Source: Moniliella sp. 'wahieum'
Lineage: Eukaryota > Basidiomycota > Moniliellomycetes > Moniliellales > Moniliellaceae
Length of the DNA: 64,000 nt
Direction of reading: 5' to 3'
NCBI GenBank assembly: GCA_003971905.1
Contig: RSEE01000057.1
Coordinates: forward strand, 124,001 to 188,000
Under the pieces are notes generated by a model. It saw only the letters and a program-made list of their open reading frames with translations, ran no database searches and was not told the origin of the DNA. Below are positions 47,403 to 57,958 of this stretch, piece by piece. Within the stretch, counting starts at the first letter, position 1. Every line of letters begins with the position of its first letter. A program made the translations under genes and the position numbers.

Positions 47403-49118
47403 TCAAGCCGCGCCCCAAAAGGCAAGCATACCCTTGAAGTCGGGCACGCCCAAACCTGTCGCGGGGTCCCACCCTTTTCCGGAAGGGAAGCACAGGTTCA
47501 TGTCCGGGCAGCCACAGGTGGTGCCCTGGACGATATCCCGAACCGCGCCTTGCTGCTGGCCATCGCGGTAGAGGCGAGGGTGAACAAAGCCGACCGTCTT
47601 GCGTCCCTTTTGGCGCAGAGCCGAGTTGACCAGCGCCAGATGCGCGGCCCAAATGGGCGCCGAGGCCGAGGTACCAGCAACCGTCTCGGTGGCATTGTTC
47701 ACCACCACAGCAATCGCCTCGCCAAAGGCAGAGACGTCGGTGATCCCGCGTCCGGTTTGATTGACATACTTGGTCAGGTTGTGCGGGACAGCGCGTTCAA
47801 GTAGGCAGAAGAGATGTTGGCTTGCCAGCTGGGTACCTCGTTGAGGTTGCTCCAGCCCGCACCGGACCAGACGGCAATGTTCTCTTCGGGCGCGGTGAGC
47901 GGGTTGGTGGCGTGTTCGGGGTTGGTGCCGGTAGTGCTGCCGACGACAAGGATGGAAGAAGAGGTAGGCCAGGGAGGCTTGATGCCATTCTTGCAGCTCT
48001 CGTTTGTTTCGTCCACACCGGAATCTCCACTGGCAAAGACGGTCGTGGTGCCTTGTGCCGCCAGCGCCAACGCTGTCTTGTACCACCGCCGCGCATCGTC
48101 CTTGGTCAAGTCGGACTCGGCCGGTCCGTAGGAAACACTAATCACCCCAGGCTTCGCCCCACTGTCCAGTACCTTCTCCAGGGGCTTGAGGAACATATCG
48201 TCACCGGTCACCCCGCTCAAGAGAAAGTCCACCTTGAGAGGAGCGGCAATGCCTACGGCCAACTCCAGGTCCAGCATGGTCTCATCCCCACTTGTTGGGC
48301 CGGTGGCCGAATCGATGCCCATAGTGGAGGTGGCAACCTGATAGTTGGCCTGGTCGGGACGGTACTGCTGCAAATATGAAGTCAGGTCCGAGGGAAGGAA
48401 TTGCTGATCCGAGCCAAACCCAATGATCAGCAGATCCGTCTCGTTGCTGCCAACGGGCTTAAAGTTGGCCGAACCATAATGGTTGCGGATGCAAGACAGG
48501 GTGACAAACGTGTCGGAGCATCCTTGCGGGTTCTTCTTCGCCGAAGCCTCCGCCCTCTCTAGCTGGTCCGGAGTGTAGCGATGACGAAGACGGTGGCGCG
48601 GGGCGGGAACCAAGAAAGAGGTGAGAGGCGTGATGCTCTCCACAGCATCCTCCAACGCATCCGGGACCGTGTAGGATTCGGAGCGGTAGACGCGCACGTT
48701 GCCGGCCAGAGAGTAGAGGCCGAGTGGGCGTGGAACCTGGTGGCCACATCCTTGTGACTGCTGTTGAACGATACTCGGTCACCCAACGGACTCCACTCGA
48801 CATCTGTGATGTCGTTGGCAGCGAGCCAGGCAGTGACAGCGTCCTTATGGGCAGGACGAGGGGACAGGTAAGCCTTGATCTCGTCGGGGGTGAGCCATTG
48901 GCCCTCCGGGTCGGCAGCCAGCTGGGTGACCTTGTCGTCGAGCGCGTCGATGCGGTCTGAAGCAAGGTGGAGCGTCAGCCGGTAGGGCTCGGTGGGTGCT
49001 TCGCCGCGGGCGGCGGGATCTTCTTGACAGAGGCGCTGGCCGGGGCGTAGTGGACGCGTGCGGCCGCGGCCAGGCTGGCGCCGAGGACGGCGGACGTGGC
49101 AAGGGAGGGGAAGAGCAT
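47403..49118 (-). CDS. Secreted sedolisin (S53) / tripeptidyl-peptidase-like protease
   Basis: Sedolisins are acid serine-carboxyl proteases secreted to degrade protein at low pH. A signal-like start MLFPSLATSAVLGASLAAAA (49118) precedes a pro-domain with LTLHLASDRIDALDDKVTQL and DVEWSPLGDRVSFNSS. The mature enzyme shows the Glu-Asp pair in SGDETMLDLELAVGIA, the oxyanion aspartate in VFASGDSGVDE, and the nucleophile in ETVAGTSASAPIWAAHLALV. The calcium-binding end GWDPATGLGVPDFKGMLAF closes the protein. NGT/NET sequons fit secretion. Breaks near 48970, 48720 and 47800 join three frames. About 570 residues is the usual preproenzyme size. The upstream minus-strand region has a TTTAATA element at about 49167-49173 that may act as a TATA box. 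Confidence 0.9.
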
Positions 49119-51500
49119 GTGGCGGCAGGAGACGAAGCCCAGCAGCGGCGGTGGCCGGCGGCCTGTCCTATTAAAGGCTGCCGGCCGCCGCTGAATGGGC
49201 AGTGTGCATGCCGCGACGCTGATCACCGGTCCTGGTCACCGATCGTCGTGATTGGTCAATGTGATCAACCAGGAATCCAGCGGCAGCCACGCCAGCATGG
49301 CGCCTGTCTCATGCGCGGGCGGCTGCATGCGGCAGGTGCTGAGCCAGGATGCAGGGCGCCGCATGCAGGGTGCCGAATACAACCACACTGGACCCTTGCT
49401 TAGCGCTCATGCCAGGCTGCACGGGGCAAGTGTGTGCATGGGCGGGTGGGCGGGGCAGCGGGACAACAAAGCATGCCGCCAAGGCAGGCAAGGCCGCGGG
49501 GTGCGAGCGAGTGCTCCCAGGTGCGCGGTGCTCCCAGTGCTCCTCCAAGCTCCACGCCTCAGCGGCTCCGCAGCCTGAGCTGCCCCTCTCTTCGGTTCGT
49601 CGTCAGTACTCAGTGGGAGCGGGCCCATGCGGGCACATGTGGGGGCGGCGGCGCTGCTGTCTGTCTGCCTCCCCTCGCCCACGCCATAGCGTCATGCACG
49701 TCATGGACCACGCTCATCGATGGGGCAGTAGCCGTGTGTGAAGAGAGCCCCCATGCACTGCGCCCGTGCCAGGGGCGTGACGATCACTGAGCAACCCTAC
49801 TGCATCCGGCCGGCTGCGGCAGGGCGCCTGTGCCGGTGGACTGTCCAGTGTTCCAGTGCGCTTTGCTGGACAATAAGGCTTAAGGCCAAGGGGTAGAAGG
49901 ATAGTCGATATCAAGGTAACGCGTGCGCTGCGTTTCCTGCCCAGCAACAAATCGAGCTCCCGAAATGGACTTCTTGCAGATCTTATTACATCGCTGGCCG
50001 AGGCCGTCATGCACACATCAACGTCAACCCCAGTCTGTGGATTGGGGCACATGCCATTTCACCGGTCTCCATGCTATCCGGCCGGTGGACGTCTCGTACA
50101 GTATAGATATCACCTGTGCGATCAGTCACATGTCACACATGTCACAGCCGATTGAGCCAGTGCCCAAAAGCTCCTTCCCCGTCCATCTCCTTCCCCACCG
50201 TCAGTTGTCTCTTGCGTCTCAGCTTTCCCCCCCCACTTCACCATGTTCAACGTTCAACATTCCTGACCGCATTTGAAAAGAAGAGCAGAAAAAGATACCG
50301 AGAACAAGAAGCGTGAAGCGCTTCAGTCTTGGAAGTCGGCCAATGCGTGGTAGCTACCATGAAAGAATGGGGGCTAGGGCGAAGCACTAGACTGTGGGCG
50401 ATCAAGTGGGTGAGCGCGATAAATCGGTTACACCAGTGAGAGCCCAGAACCGCGGTTGTTCGTTAACTGAGTACCTACGCTACCAAGCCATGGACGATTG
50501 CACTGTGCAGGGTTGGACAAGCTATTGACGGTACTGACGCTAGTCCAACCTTCAAGCTTCAATGCAACAGGGAGAGAGGAAGGAGGGAACCAGGGCGCGA
50601 CGGTAACCAATTCGGAGCGGTCGAGTCGCGGAACTCTATAGCCAGGTCCGCTTGCCGGTGATATGGCCGATCAAACCATCACATCAAGTGGTGCCACATG
50701 CCACCACTCCAACAATTTTAACCACTACGGCGCCACCGCGATAGTGATGCAGCTGTCTTCATAACGCGTAACGCGCGTAAAGCGCAACGCGTGACATGTA
50801 ACTAGTGACTACAGGGACTCTGCTCCACACGGCATATGCTGCACGCAACATGATGGAGCCACTCGAGCCACACTCGCTGCTACATTAGTTGGTTACTAGG
50901 ACTAATTATTGTCGAAGATCATTATATATTGACCGCCCACAATAGGAACATCATTAACGTCTCCTCAGGCCTCAGGTGAGGCCTCATTAATCATTGGCAT
51001 CAAGTACTACTGAGGCCCTGCATATGGGGTGCTACATGTTATCGATCAGCCCTGGCCAGCTCTTCCGTGAGGCCGTGAGGTGCATCCGGCGATTCCTCCT
51101 GCACTGTGGCAGGTTCATGCAGTCTTTCCTCAGATCTCAGATGCTAACATGGTTACGCGGTTACGCGTTACGGTTACGAGAGAAAGGTCAGAACGCTTTT
51201 AAAAACCTCTCTTTTTGCCCTCCCCTTTTTGCCGGTTAATACCACTGTCGGTAGTATAGTAGTACATGGTGGTTATTAATGAGCTATTGTCAAGGTCGCA
51301 GTAGAATGCGTGGGATAGTTCTCTCCTACTATCATGCCCACTTCTCAGTTGGAGGATGTTGAAACGTCACCGTGGTCCCGGTCACTCCGTACGCAGGCTG
51401 TTGGCGCAGGGAGCCGGATGGGCAGAAAGCTTAGACCGCAACCACCATCATCCCCATTCATTTTACAGCTCCAGAGGTTCTCCACCCCAAACTAATCCTT
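49119..51500. other. Intergenic region with repeated words
   Basis: No gene recognised. CACATGTCACACATGTCACA lies at about 50127-50147, ACGCGTAACGCGCGTAAAGC at about 50764-50785, and GGTTACGCGGTTACGCGTTA at about 51152-51172. TTCAAGC-type words occur at about 50545. Antisense frames at 49300-49700 are GC-rich shadows. Confidence 0.55.
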
Positions 51501-51551
51501 GAGATCCTAATCCGATTCTGCAGAGGAGCGTCCGGCCGGGGGACTGGTTAC

Positions 51552-52336
51552 GTGTTTTTGAAAATCCGGCAAGTTGGCTTTCTCATGCTGCATGATGGGA
51601 GTGGAAAGCAGGGCTTCAGCAACGTCATCAACCCGTGTACACAGCCCAGTATCCTTCCTACTTACCACGGCTGTGCTGCGTACCTAAATCTGTGTACGTG
51701 CCAAAGGGGGTATTGCTTTCGCCGCGGTGAATGGAAAGTTCCTGTTCCATTCGGCCTCGGAACACATGGACGACGGGGCTGGCGCACGGTGCAACGCCCA
51801 AGACCACACAGGCCATACGCCAATGGTGATGAGACTTACAGGTCCCTTGAAGCTTGCGATGTGCCACTTAACGCGCGCGACGTTCCTCATACTCACATCT
51901 CTCCCCAACTTCAGGATGCTCATTGGGGAAACTCTCAGCCGTCTCGTATCCGTTCATAGCGTATTACCCCGTAGTCGTCCCCCATTGGTGCAATCACAGT
52001 GTGGCAAACGCGAACGAGTACATGGATTGTGCCACGCTCGGTGGCTTCACCCCGGTTCTTTCCTTGGGCGCATTCCGTCAGACATTCCCTCCTGGAGGGC
52101 AAGATTTTTCTCTAACCTCTGTTGTGCAATGCACAACTACACACCGGCAACTGCCTGCGCTCTTTGGTCTTCTGCAGCACCTTCGCCATGTTCTAGTGTG
52201 CCTTCGATCTTTTTCTTTATCGACAGGGGGATTGGGTATGTTTGTCAATCCGAGCGATGGGGACCGCCCCAACTCATTCCCAAAGGGGAATTATACTGTA
52301 GAATTTGTTAGCTGCCCCCCCTCGCTACTACTCTAG
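51552..52336 (+). pseudogene. Relic B of the unknown repeated family (PHWC...PGGQ)
   Basis: The clearest part is YYPVVVPHWCNHSVANANEY, then GAFRQTFPPGGQDFSLTSV and QCTT, with SLVFCSTFAMF in a shifted frame. A possible splice acceptor (TTTATCGACAG, about 52216-52226) leads to GLGMFVNPSDGDRPNSFPKG then NYTVEFVSC and a stop at 52336. Upstream frames (51552-51959 and 51727-51923) may be its first exons, with GKFLFHSASEHMDDGAG. No known domain is recognised. N-x-T sequons and paired cysteines suggest a secreted protein. It resembles relic A at 38836-39090. Confidence 0.4.
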
Positions 52337-52967
52337 CCGTTGCACCAGGCGCTTTAATTGCCTAATACATGGGACCCGAGGGAGGGGGGAGGAAACGGAC
52401 CTGTGCGGCCATTGCAACGCGGCGACGGAGAGCGGATAAAAGGGCATTGTGGCCAAGGGAGGGAAACCCATTGGGGCGGAGCCGGCGCGAGGAGGGGTGC
52501 TGAGCGCACCCGTGGTCAGCAATCTTCTTGTGTCCGTGTCGTTCCGTTTGTTGCAAGAGAAGGTGGGGTATGTGCACAGGCCACGCCAGGATCACCGGTC
52601 ACCGGCCCACCACAACTCTCTTGTAGTACTTGCAACATCATGCATCAGGCCCTACAGGTCACAAGTCATCTAGTCACGGACTACTAATGCGTACTAGGGC
52701 TGCACGCGGAAGCACTAGGGTTGCGCAGGGTTAGGTAACGCACGGTGGGGCTGCCCCCCTGCGGCCGGGACGCCAGCTGGCAGCGCACGCCTGGGCAGCC
52801 GCATGGGGGCGCAGTCGGGCTGCGCCGGGGGAGCTGGGTAATAAGCAAGCGGGTGGGCGAGTGGGCGAGTGGGCGTGGGCCGGCTGGCGTAGCTGGGATG
52901 GGGTTGGCAGAGCCAGGGGTGTGCAGCCTGCTTGCTGTTCTGCTCCTCGACCTGTCTTGTTGCCGCC
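52337..52967. other. Promoter region of the ATP14 gene
   Basis: No gene recognised. A GAGTGGGCGAGTGGGCGTGGGC repeat lies at about 52859-52880. Confidence 0.5.
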
Positions 52968-53474
52968 ATGTCTGCCCGTCTGCTTGTCCGTGCTGCCGCA
53001 CCTGCCGTCCGGGGATCGCGTACCTTGGCCACCTCGGCGCCCCGCCGCGACATTGTCCAGGACCTCTACCTGACCAACCTCAAGAGCTTCAAGCCGGCTC
53101 CCAAGGTGCGTTTTTTTTTTTCTTGCTTGTCTTCCCCTCTTTCTTCTTGCCGCGCCGCGCCGCGCCGTGCCGTGCGCTGCCTGGCCTTGTCTGCAGTGGC
53201 TTGCTTCACCTCCCTGCGGTATACTGACCTCTTGATCCCTTCAGGCCCCGACGCGCACGTGGGGATCGTTCGGGAATTTGCGGCGCCCAAGGCACCTACG
53301 GCGCCGGAGACGCCGTCGTCCTCGGCGCTGGCAAGCGAGCTGGACGCGTACGCTGCTGCTGAGCCCGACCACGCCGAGCCGCCCAAGACGGAGGGCGCGA
53401 CCGATGCTGGCCTGTCCATTTCGGAGTACCTTAAAGAGGCTGCCAAGCCCATTGAGTTCCATGCGGAGCACTAA
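52968..53474 (+). CDS. ATP14: Mitochondrial ATP synthase subunit h (Atp14)
   Basis: Subunit h is part of the peripheral stalk of F1Fo-ATP synthase. The presequence-like MSARLLVRAAAPAVRGSRTL is followed by RRDIVQDLYLTNLKSFKPAP, the conserved N-terminus of the mature subunit. The rest contains EFAAPKAPTAPETPS, ALASELDAYAAAE and an acidic C-terminus. A 139-bp intron (53106-53244, GTGCGT, long T run, TTCAG) follows PAPK. The exon junction needs one more C in the run 53246-53249 to give KAPDAHVGIVREF. The product is about 122 residues, close to other fungal Atp14 proteins. The start has a GCCGCC Kozak context. The assignment rests on the QDLYL-x-x-K-x-K/F-P block, the PKAP-x-x-PE motif and size. 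Confidence 0.8.
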   Translation: MSARLLVRAAAPAVRGSRTLATSAPRRDIVQDLYLTNLKSFKPAPKVRFFFSCLSSPLSSCRAAPRRAVRCLALSAVACFTSLRYTDLLIPSGPDAHVGIVREFAAPKAPTAPETPSSSALASELDAYAAAEPDHAEPPKTEGATDAGLSISEYLKEAAKPIEFHAEH

Positions 53475-54039
53475 GCCACTGGCTAAGGAGCGTCCTGTGT
53501 GGCTTGTCTGCGACTCCAATGCAACCTGCATCCATGCGCATGCACCTGGCTGGCGTGGTGGGACAATCGAAAATGGGAGAAATAGAAGAGGCGGGACCGC
53601 CAGGGGAGACGGGACAGGCCGCTGGGTCTCGTAGCGCGTTAGCGCAGGAGCCTACACGCCTTTGGTACCACACTCTTGTAGCGATGTTTAAGGGCATGGA
53701 GAGACGTCCATCCGGTTGGAAGATTTGCTAGGGGCCTATTTGGCTTCATGCGGAAGCGTCATGAAGTGGGAGGAATAGCATAAAGAAAGGAAACCGAGTT
53801 CTATCGGAGCTCAGTTTTTAGTTCGTACCCTTCCGGAAGCATTTTTGAGCAGCCGATGCGTCCGTTTCCGTCCAGAAGTTGGGAGAGGGGATCCCCCGCG
53901 TCTCAGCCACTTCCAACAACTATTTCGAAACGCGTCACGAGTTTGACCCCTTCACTCCTGCTATCGGAGCTCCACGGATTGTTGTAATTTAGGACCCCCA
54001 AGGTGCCAAGGACGATCATTTCTTCATGCTCATGAGCCC
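53475..54039. other. Intergenic region
   Basis: No gene recognised between ATP14 and LINE remnant 2. Confidence 0.5.
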
Positions 54040-54834
54040 GCCTCTTCGGATGAGAGGATGCGCGACCCACTTTATTCGTATAGGTCGAGCACAGAAGCAA
54101 CCCGCTATGCCACACTTGGCTCTCCTGCATTCCATCCGCCCCGTGCCTGCGCCTAACCGACAAGCAGGCTGAGGCTAGTTTCCATCTCCGCACGCTATGC
54201 CGCTCCACGCGCAGTATGTGCAAGTGCAGCGTCCTGTCCTCGCTTGAGCACATCATGGCTTGCACCCGCACCCAGGCCAAGTTTGGTGCGTTGCATTGCA
54301 TAAGGAAGTGCGGGAGCCCATTCTGCAGCTCGTGCGCTCCATCCCCGACACCCACGTCCACAACGCGCCCATTGTGGAGGAAGAGGATGGGACGAGGCGC
54401 AGGAGGAAGGCAATGCGCACTGACTACCGCGTGATGGGGCCTGGAGCAATGGGAGGATCAGGAATGGAGTTGTACCACACGCTATGCGACACGGGAAAGC
54501 AAGAGGCGCGGACCGTGTACCGGAAGGTGGTACATGAGAGCACCGCAACGCCTTTGGAACGCCGGGAGAAGGAGCGGCTTCGGGTGCTGGAGCAAGCAAA
54601 ATGCCACAAGAACTACACCAAGTACCAGAGACGCAACCAAGAACCGTTTTCCCCTTGGTTTCGACGACGGGAGGATACTATACCACCAAGACAGTGAACA
54701 AGATGCTTGGGATTGGAAGTACATTTGACTGCTGACTCCCAATGGAGATGGTTCACGGATGTCTACCACGTTCATGCGTATCCACACGCGCTTCCGAGGG
54801 TCCTGATCTCCTGGCGATTCCCCTGGTTCCATAA
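54040..54834 (+). mobile_element. LINE remnant 2, internally deleted copy
   Basis: It is the same element as remnant 1 by alignment of both DNA and protein: PPLRMRGCATHFIRIGRA, HLALLHSIRPVPAPNRQA, MCKCSVLSSLEHIMACTRTQ and TKYQRRNQEPFSPWF, then a tail ending in LAIPLVP and a stop at 54832-54834. Relative to remnant 1 it lacks about 190 bp (42907 to about 43092); the break is at GAGCACAG, a short sequence present at the end of the missing part. Several frame changes occur. No endonuclease or RT core is present. Confidence 0.62.
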
Positions 54835-55832
54835 ATGGGGTTCGCGCTTGTAAGCAGCACACGCTGTGGATGAACGGATAGGTTTAGGCGCAGCGTTTCT
54901 TTGTCCCACAGTCTTACGATCTGTCAATGATATGGTTGCAGCATAGAGATCATGCGAGCCAGAAGCAGAGCATCGTTCGTTCAACGTTAAGGAACTGGTT
55001 GTCTCAACGGCCACAGACCAAACCCATTGGACAAGCAGACCGCAAGACGTGTGCAACCTCAGCATCGGGTCCATCCCGCCACCTGCTGGATATAGTAGCG
55101 CGGGTCGTACGTCATACACTGCACTTGAGGTGCTTCCGACTTACACCAAGAAGAATCCGATTAGTCCTGGCCATGGCTGACCATGTTAAGGACCTTGCTC
55201 TTCTTTACCATACATTCGGCGGAAGACACCGATGGCAATATGACATACGGTGCAGAGAATCGTATAGGGAAGTTCAGTCTTTGGTAATGAGCTGCCTACC
55301 TGATGATCCTGATAAGGGCCGACATGATGATGGGCAAGGAAGAGGATGAAGTCTCGGGGTGTGACGCCCTGAGGGGACCGTTAACACAGCTATTTGATCA
55401 TAGTGCAGTGCATCAGCGGGGAAAGTTAACAAGTCAACAGCAGGAAGTTGTGCAGGCGCTAATAAGCTGAAGTTGATTTTCCTATCTTTCTTCCATGAAA
55501 ACGATTCTCCCAAGACTGCTGTGGGTATGTATAGAGAGCACAAGAAAACGACGCAGGCCCAATAGAGAATCACTTTGATGTGGATGAGATTGACCTGTTT
55601 TACATGTTGTACAGTGAAGTGCTGAAGAGGGGTGACGGGGGGCATGAAAGGGGGCTGCGACATGCTTGGAAAGGAAGAGAGGTATGGTATGGAACGTGCG
55701 GTCGTCCCCTCCTGTGCTACTTGCCCCCGTAAGTAAGTGACAGAGAGGTCGCAAGTGTCGACCAGAAATATCGCGCCGCAGGGCGGGTATTGCTTTTTGA
55801 AAAAAGGTAGTTGGGATGAGAAGGCCATCAAA
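54835..55832. other. Intergenic region, 3' side of the TBP gene
   Basis: No gene recognised. A 140-codon frame at 54927-55349 lacks a known domain and is not called. Confidence 0.5.
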
Positions 55833-56563
55833 TCAGGTCTTGGGGGCGGCCTGGAACTCGGCAAGCACAGGCTTGATCAACCGGAACGCGTCGTAAATCT
55901 CATCGCGGTGCTTAGCGCCAGTGAGCACAATCTTGCCCGAGACAAAGACAAGAAGGACAACTTTGGGCTTCACCATGCGGTAAATAAGACCTGGGAAGAG
56001 CTCGGGTTCGTAGGAGGTGAAAGGGCCGTGCGAGTACGCTAGACCCTCCAGACGAATGGGGAAGCCGACATCGCATGAACCCACAATGTTCTGGATCTTA
56101 AACTCGGAGAACTTGGCTTCAAACCCAAGCTTTTGAACAATGCGCGCATACTTGCGGCTGGCCAGACGGCTGTCATCTTCCGACTTGGCACCCGTTACCA
56201 CCATCTTACCCGAGGCAAACAGCAAAGCCGTCGTCCGTGGTTCCCGAATGCGCATAATGACCGCAGCAAAACGCTTGGGGTTGTACTCGGCATTGCGGGC
56301 GCGAAGGGCAATCGTCTTGAGGTCCAAACGCACCTCGAGGTTCACCGTTGTTGCAACAATGTTTCTGCACAGCAAGAACCGGTTGAGCTAGGGTGCTCAA
56401 GATACGATGAGACAGACGTACTGCAAAGTGGGCAACACCTCGTGCTGGGCTGCCGCCGGCGTGGCCGGGGTGGCCACGACAGCAGGGGTAGGGGGCACAA
56501 GCTGCTTGGCCGGGGCCGGGGCCGGGGCAGGTGCAGTGGCCCGGGCAGGGCAAGGCTGACCAT
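55833..56563 (-). CDS. SPT15: TATA-box-binding protein (TBP)
   Basis: TBP nucleates pre-initiation complexes for all three nuclear RNA polymerases. The saddle domain is essentially complete. Repeat 1 has [40 protein letters not shown] and [20 protein letters not shown]. Repeat 2 has [40 protein letters not shown] and [21 protein letters not shown] 57-bp intron (56365-56421, GTACGT...GTGCAG) splits [11 protein letters not shown]. Exon 1 encodes an Ala/Pro-rich N-tail ([20 protein letters not shown]) and EVLPTL. The ATG at 56563 is one base out of frame with it, so one base is missing in the GC-rich N-terminal stretch; the spliced length is one short of a codon multiple, in agreement. About 224 residues. 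NIVATTVN differs from the usual NIVATVN by one extra threonine. Confidence 0.96.
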
Positions 56564-57181
56564 GGTGGCAGAGGGTGGCGGTGAGAGGTGTAGGGTGCTT
56601 GACGCACAGGCTGAACTGGTGGAGCGATGGTCACGTGGCAAGGGCACAAGCACACTGCGAGCCTTGCAATTTCAACACCCAGGTGCGAGGGGGGGGCGAG
56701 CCGGATGGGGCTTGCAGCGAGCGGAAGTGGGTTCGTTTTATACGCGCAGCCGCCTCACCGGTCAGCAGCGGGTTTGACGGATGATTGCGCGTGACCAGGA
56801 GAAAATTTGCACCTGGAGCACAGAGCCAGTGTTTACCAGCGTATCAATGATCTACACTCCCGCACAGCGCCAGTGTGGCGCTCATTTTGCTTTGAGGCTT
56901 GCATGCCCGCAGGGGGGCGGTCTGCCTTATCGCGCGGCCAGACGGGCGGTGTCACGCGTCGACGGCCCCGCCGGGACAGTAATTCGACGAGCGCGTGGCG
57001 AGCACTGCCCTGCTGCTGCAGCCCAGCTGTGCGCTCCCACTCGCGACGCGTAACCCTGTTGTTGGTGGCGGTGGCGGTAGCCCTCCAGCGTGGCCGCCCG
57101 CCAGCCACCCAGCCACCCAGCCACCAGCCACCTGCTGCCAGCTTGCATCCATGCATCTCCCCTTGTTCCCGCCCCCCTCGC

Positions 57182-57212
<31 letters not shown>

Positions 57213-57958
57213 TTCGACCTCACCCACGCCTTCGCCTCGAGTCCTTTTCCTTCCCACCCCACTCCAGGACCAGGCAGACTGAACGTGTTTGGCGCAAGAG
57301 GGACAGCGCATCGGCAGCAGTAGCGACGCTAGTGATGGCGACAGCTAGGTGATAGAGCCAGTCCAAGACTGCCGTGCGAGCCTGCGGCCGCATTCCGCAT
57401 CCCATCAGCATTCAGCTTTGGCGTGGAGGCTGAGGCGAGGGCGGAATACAATTAATTCCGAACAGGCGCCCCGCCTGCCCCGCCCCGCTTTGCCTCGTCT
57501 CGTTAATCTTACCGGCGTCGAGGGAGGCGCCGCCATGCCTGCTTGGATAGCTACGCTTTTCCCGTCCCCGTTTCCCTCCTGGCTCACATTGTTTGCACGG
57601 GGCCCAGCCTGGTGTAGGCCGAGCGGGTGGGGACGAGAAGCCCACTTTTCCTTCCCGAGCGCAGCCAGTAGCGCCTTGCCCACTCGATGCACTCTTCGTG
57701 TGGATGTCCATGCTGCCACTTCCGCTGTATTATGCGCCGGCCTAGGGGTCACTCACCCGGAGTGTCCTCTCCTCCTGTGGGGCTATCAGTCACATAGAAC
57801 GGGTCTGTAAGGAGGGTCGCGCACCTAGATGCCCTCGCCCGTCTCCTCCGCTTGTCCCCGAGGCATACGCACTTGCATATCCTCTGGGTCCCACCGGCGC
57901 AGCCACGATCGGGCCGGCCACACGCAACCAACTCGACGCACGTAAGGGGCAAATCCAT
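56564..57958. other. Region upstream of TBP; no gene recognised
   Basis: CAGCCACC repeats lie at about 57099-57130 and a CGCCCT hexamer repeat at about 57178-57215. The frames on both strands are GC-rich and overlapping, without recognisable domains. This includes the TBP promoter and the 3' side of the OHCU-decarboxylase-like gene. Confidence 0.5.
57178..57215. repeat. CGCCCT hexanucleotide microsatellite
   Basis: About six units of CGCCCT with one variant. Confidence 0.85.

Noticed and set aside
54927-55349. A 140-codon frame downstream of LINE remnant 2
   Set aside because: No domain; it begins in the presumed LINE 3' UTR and has no supporting splice or promoter signals.
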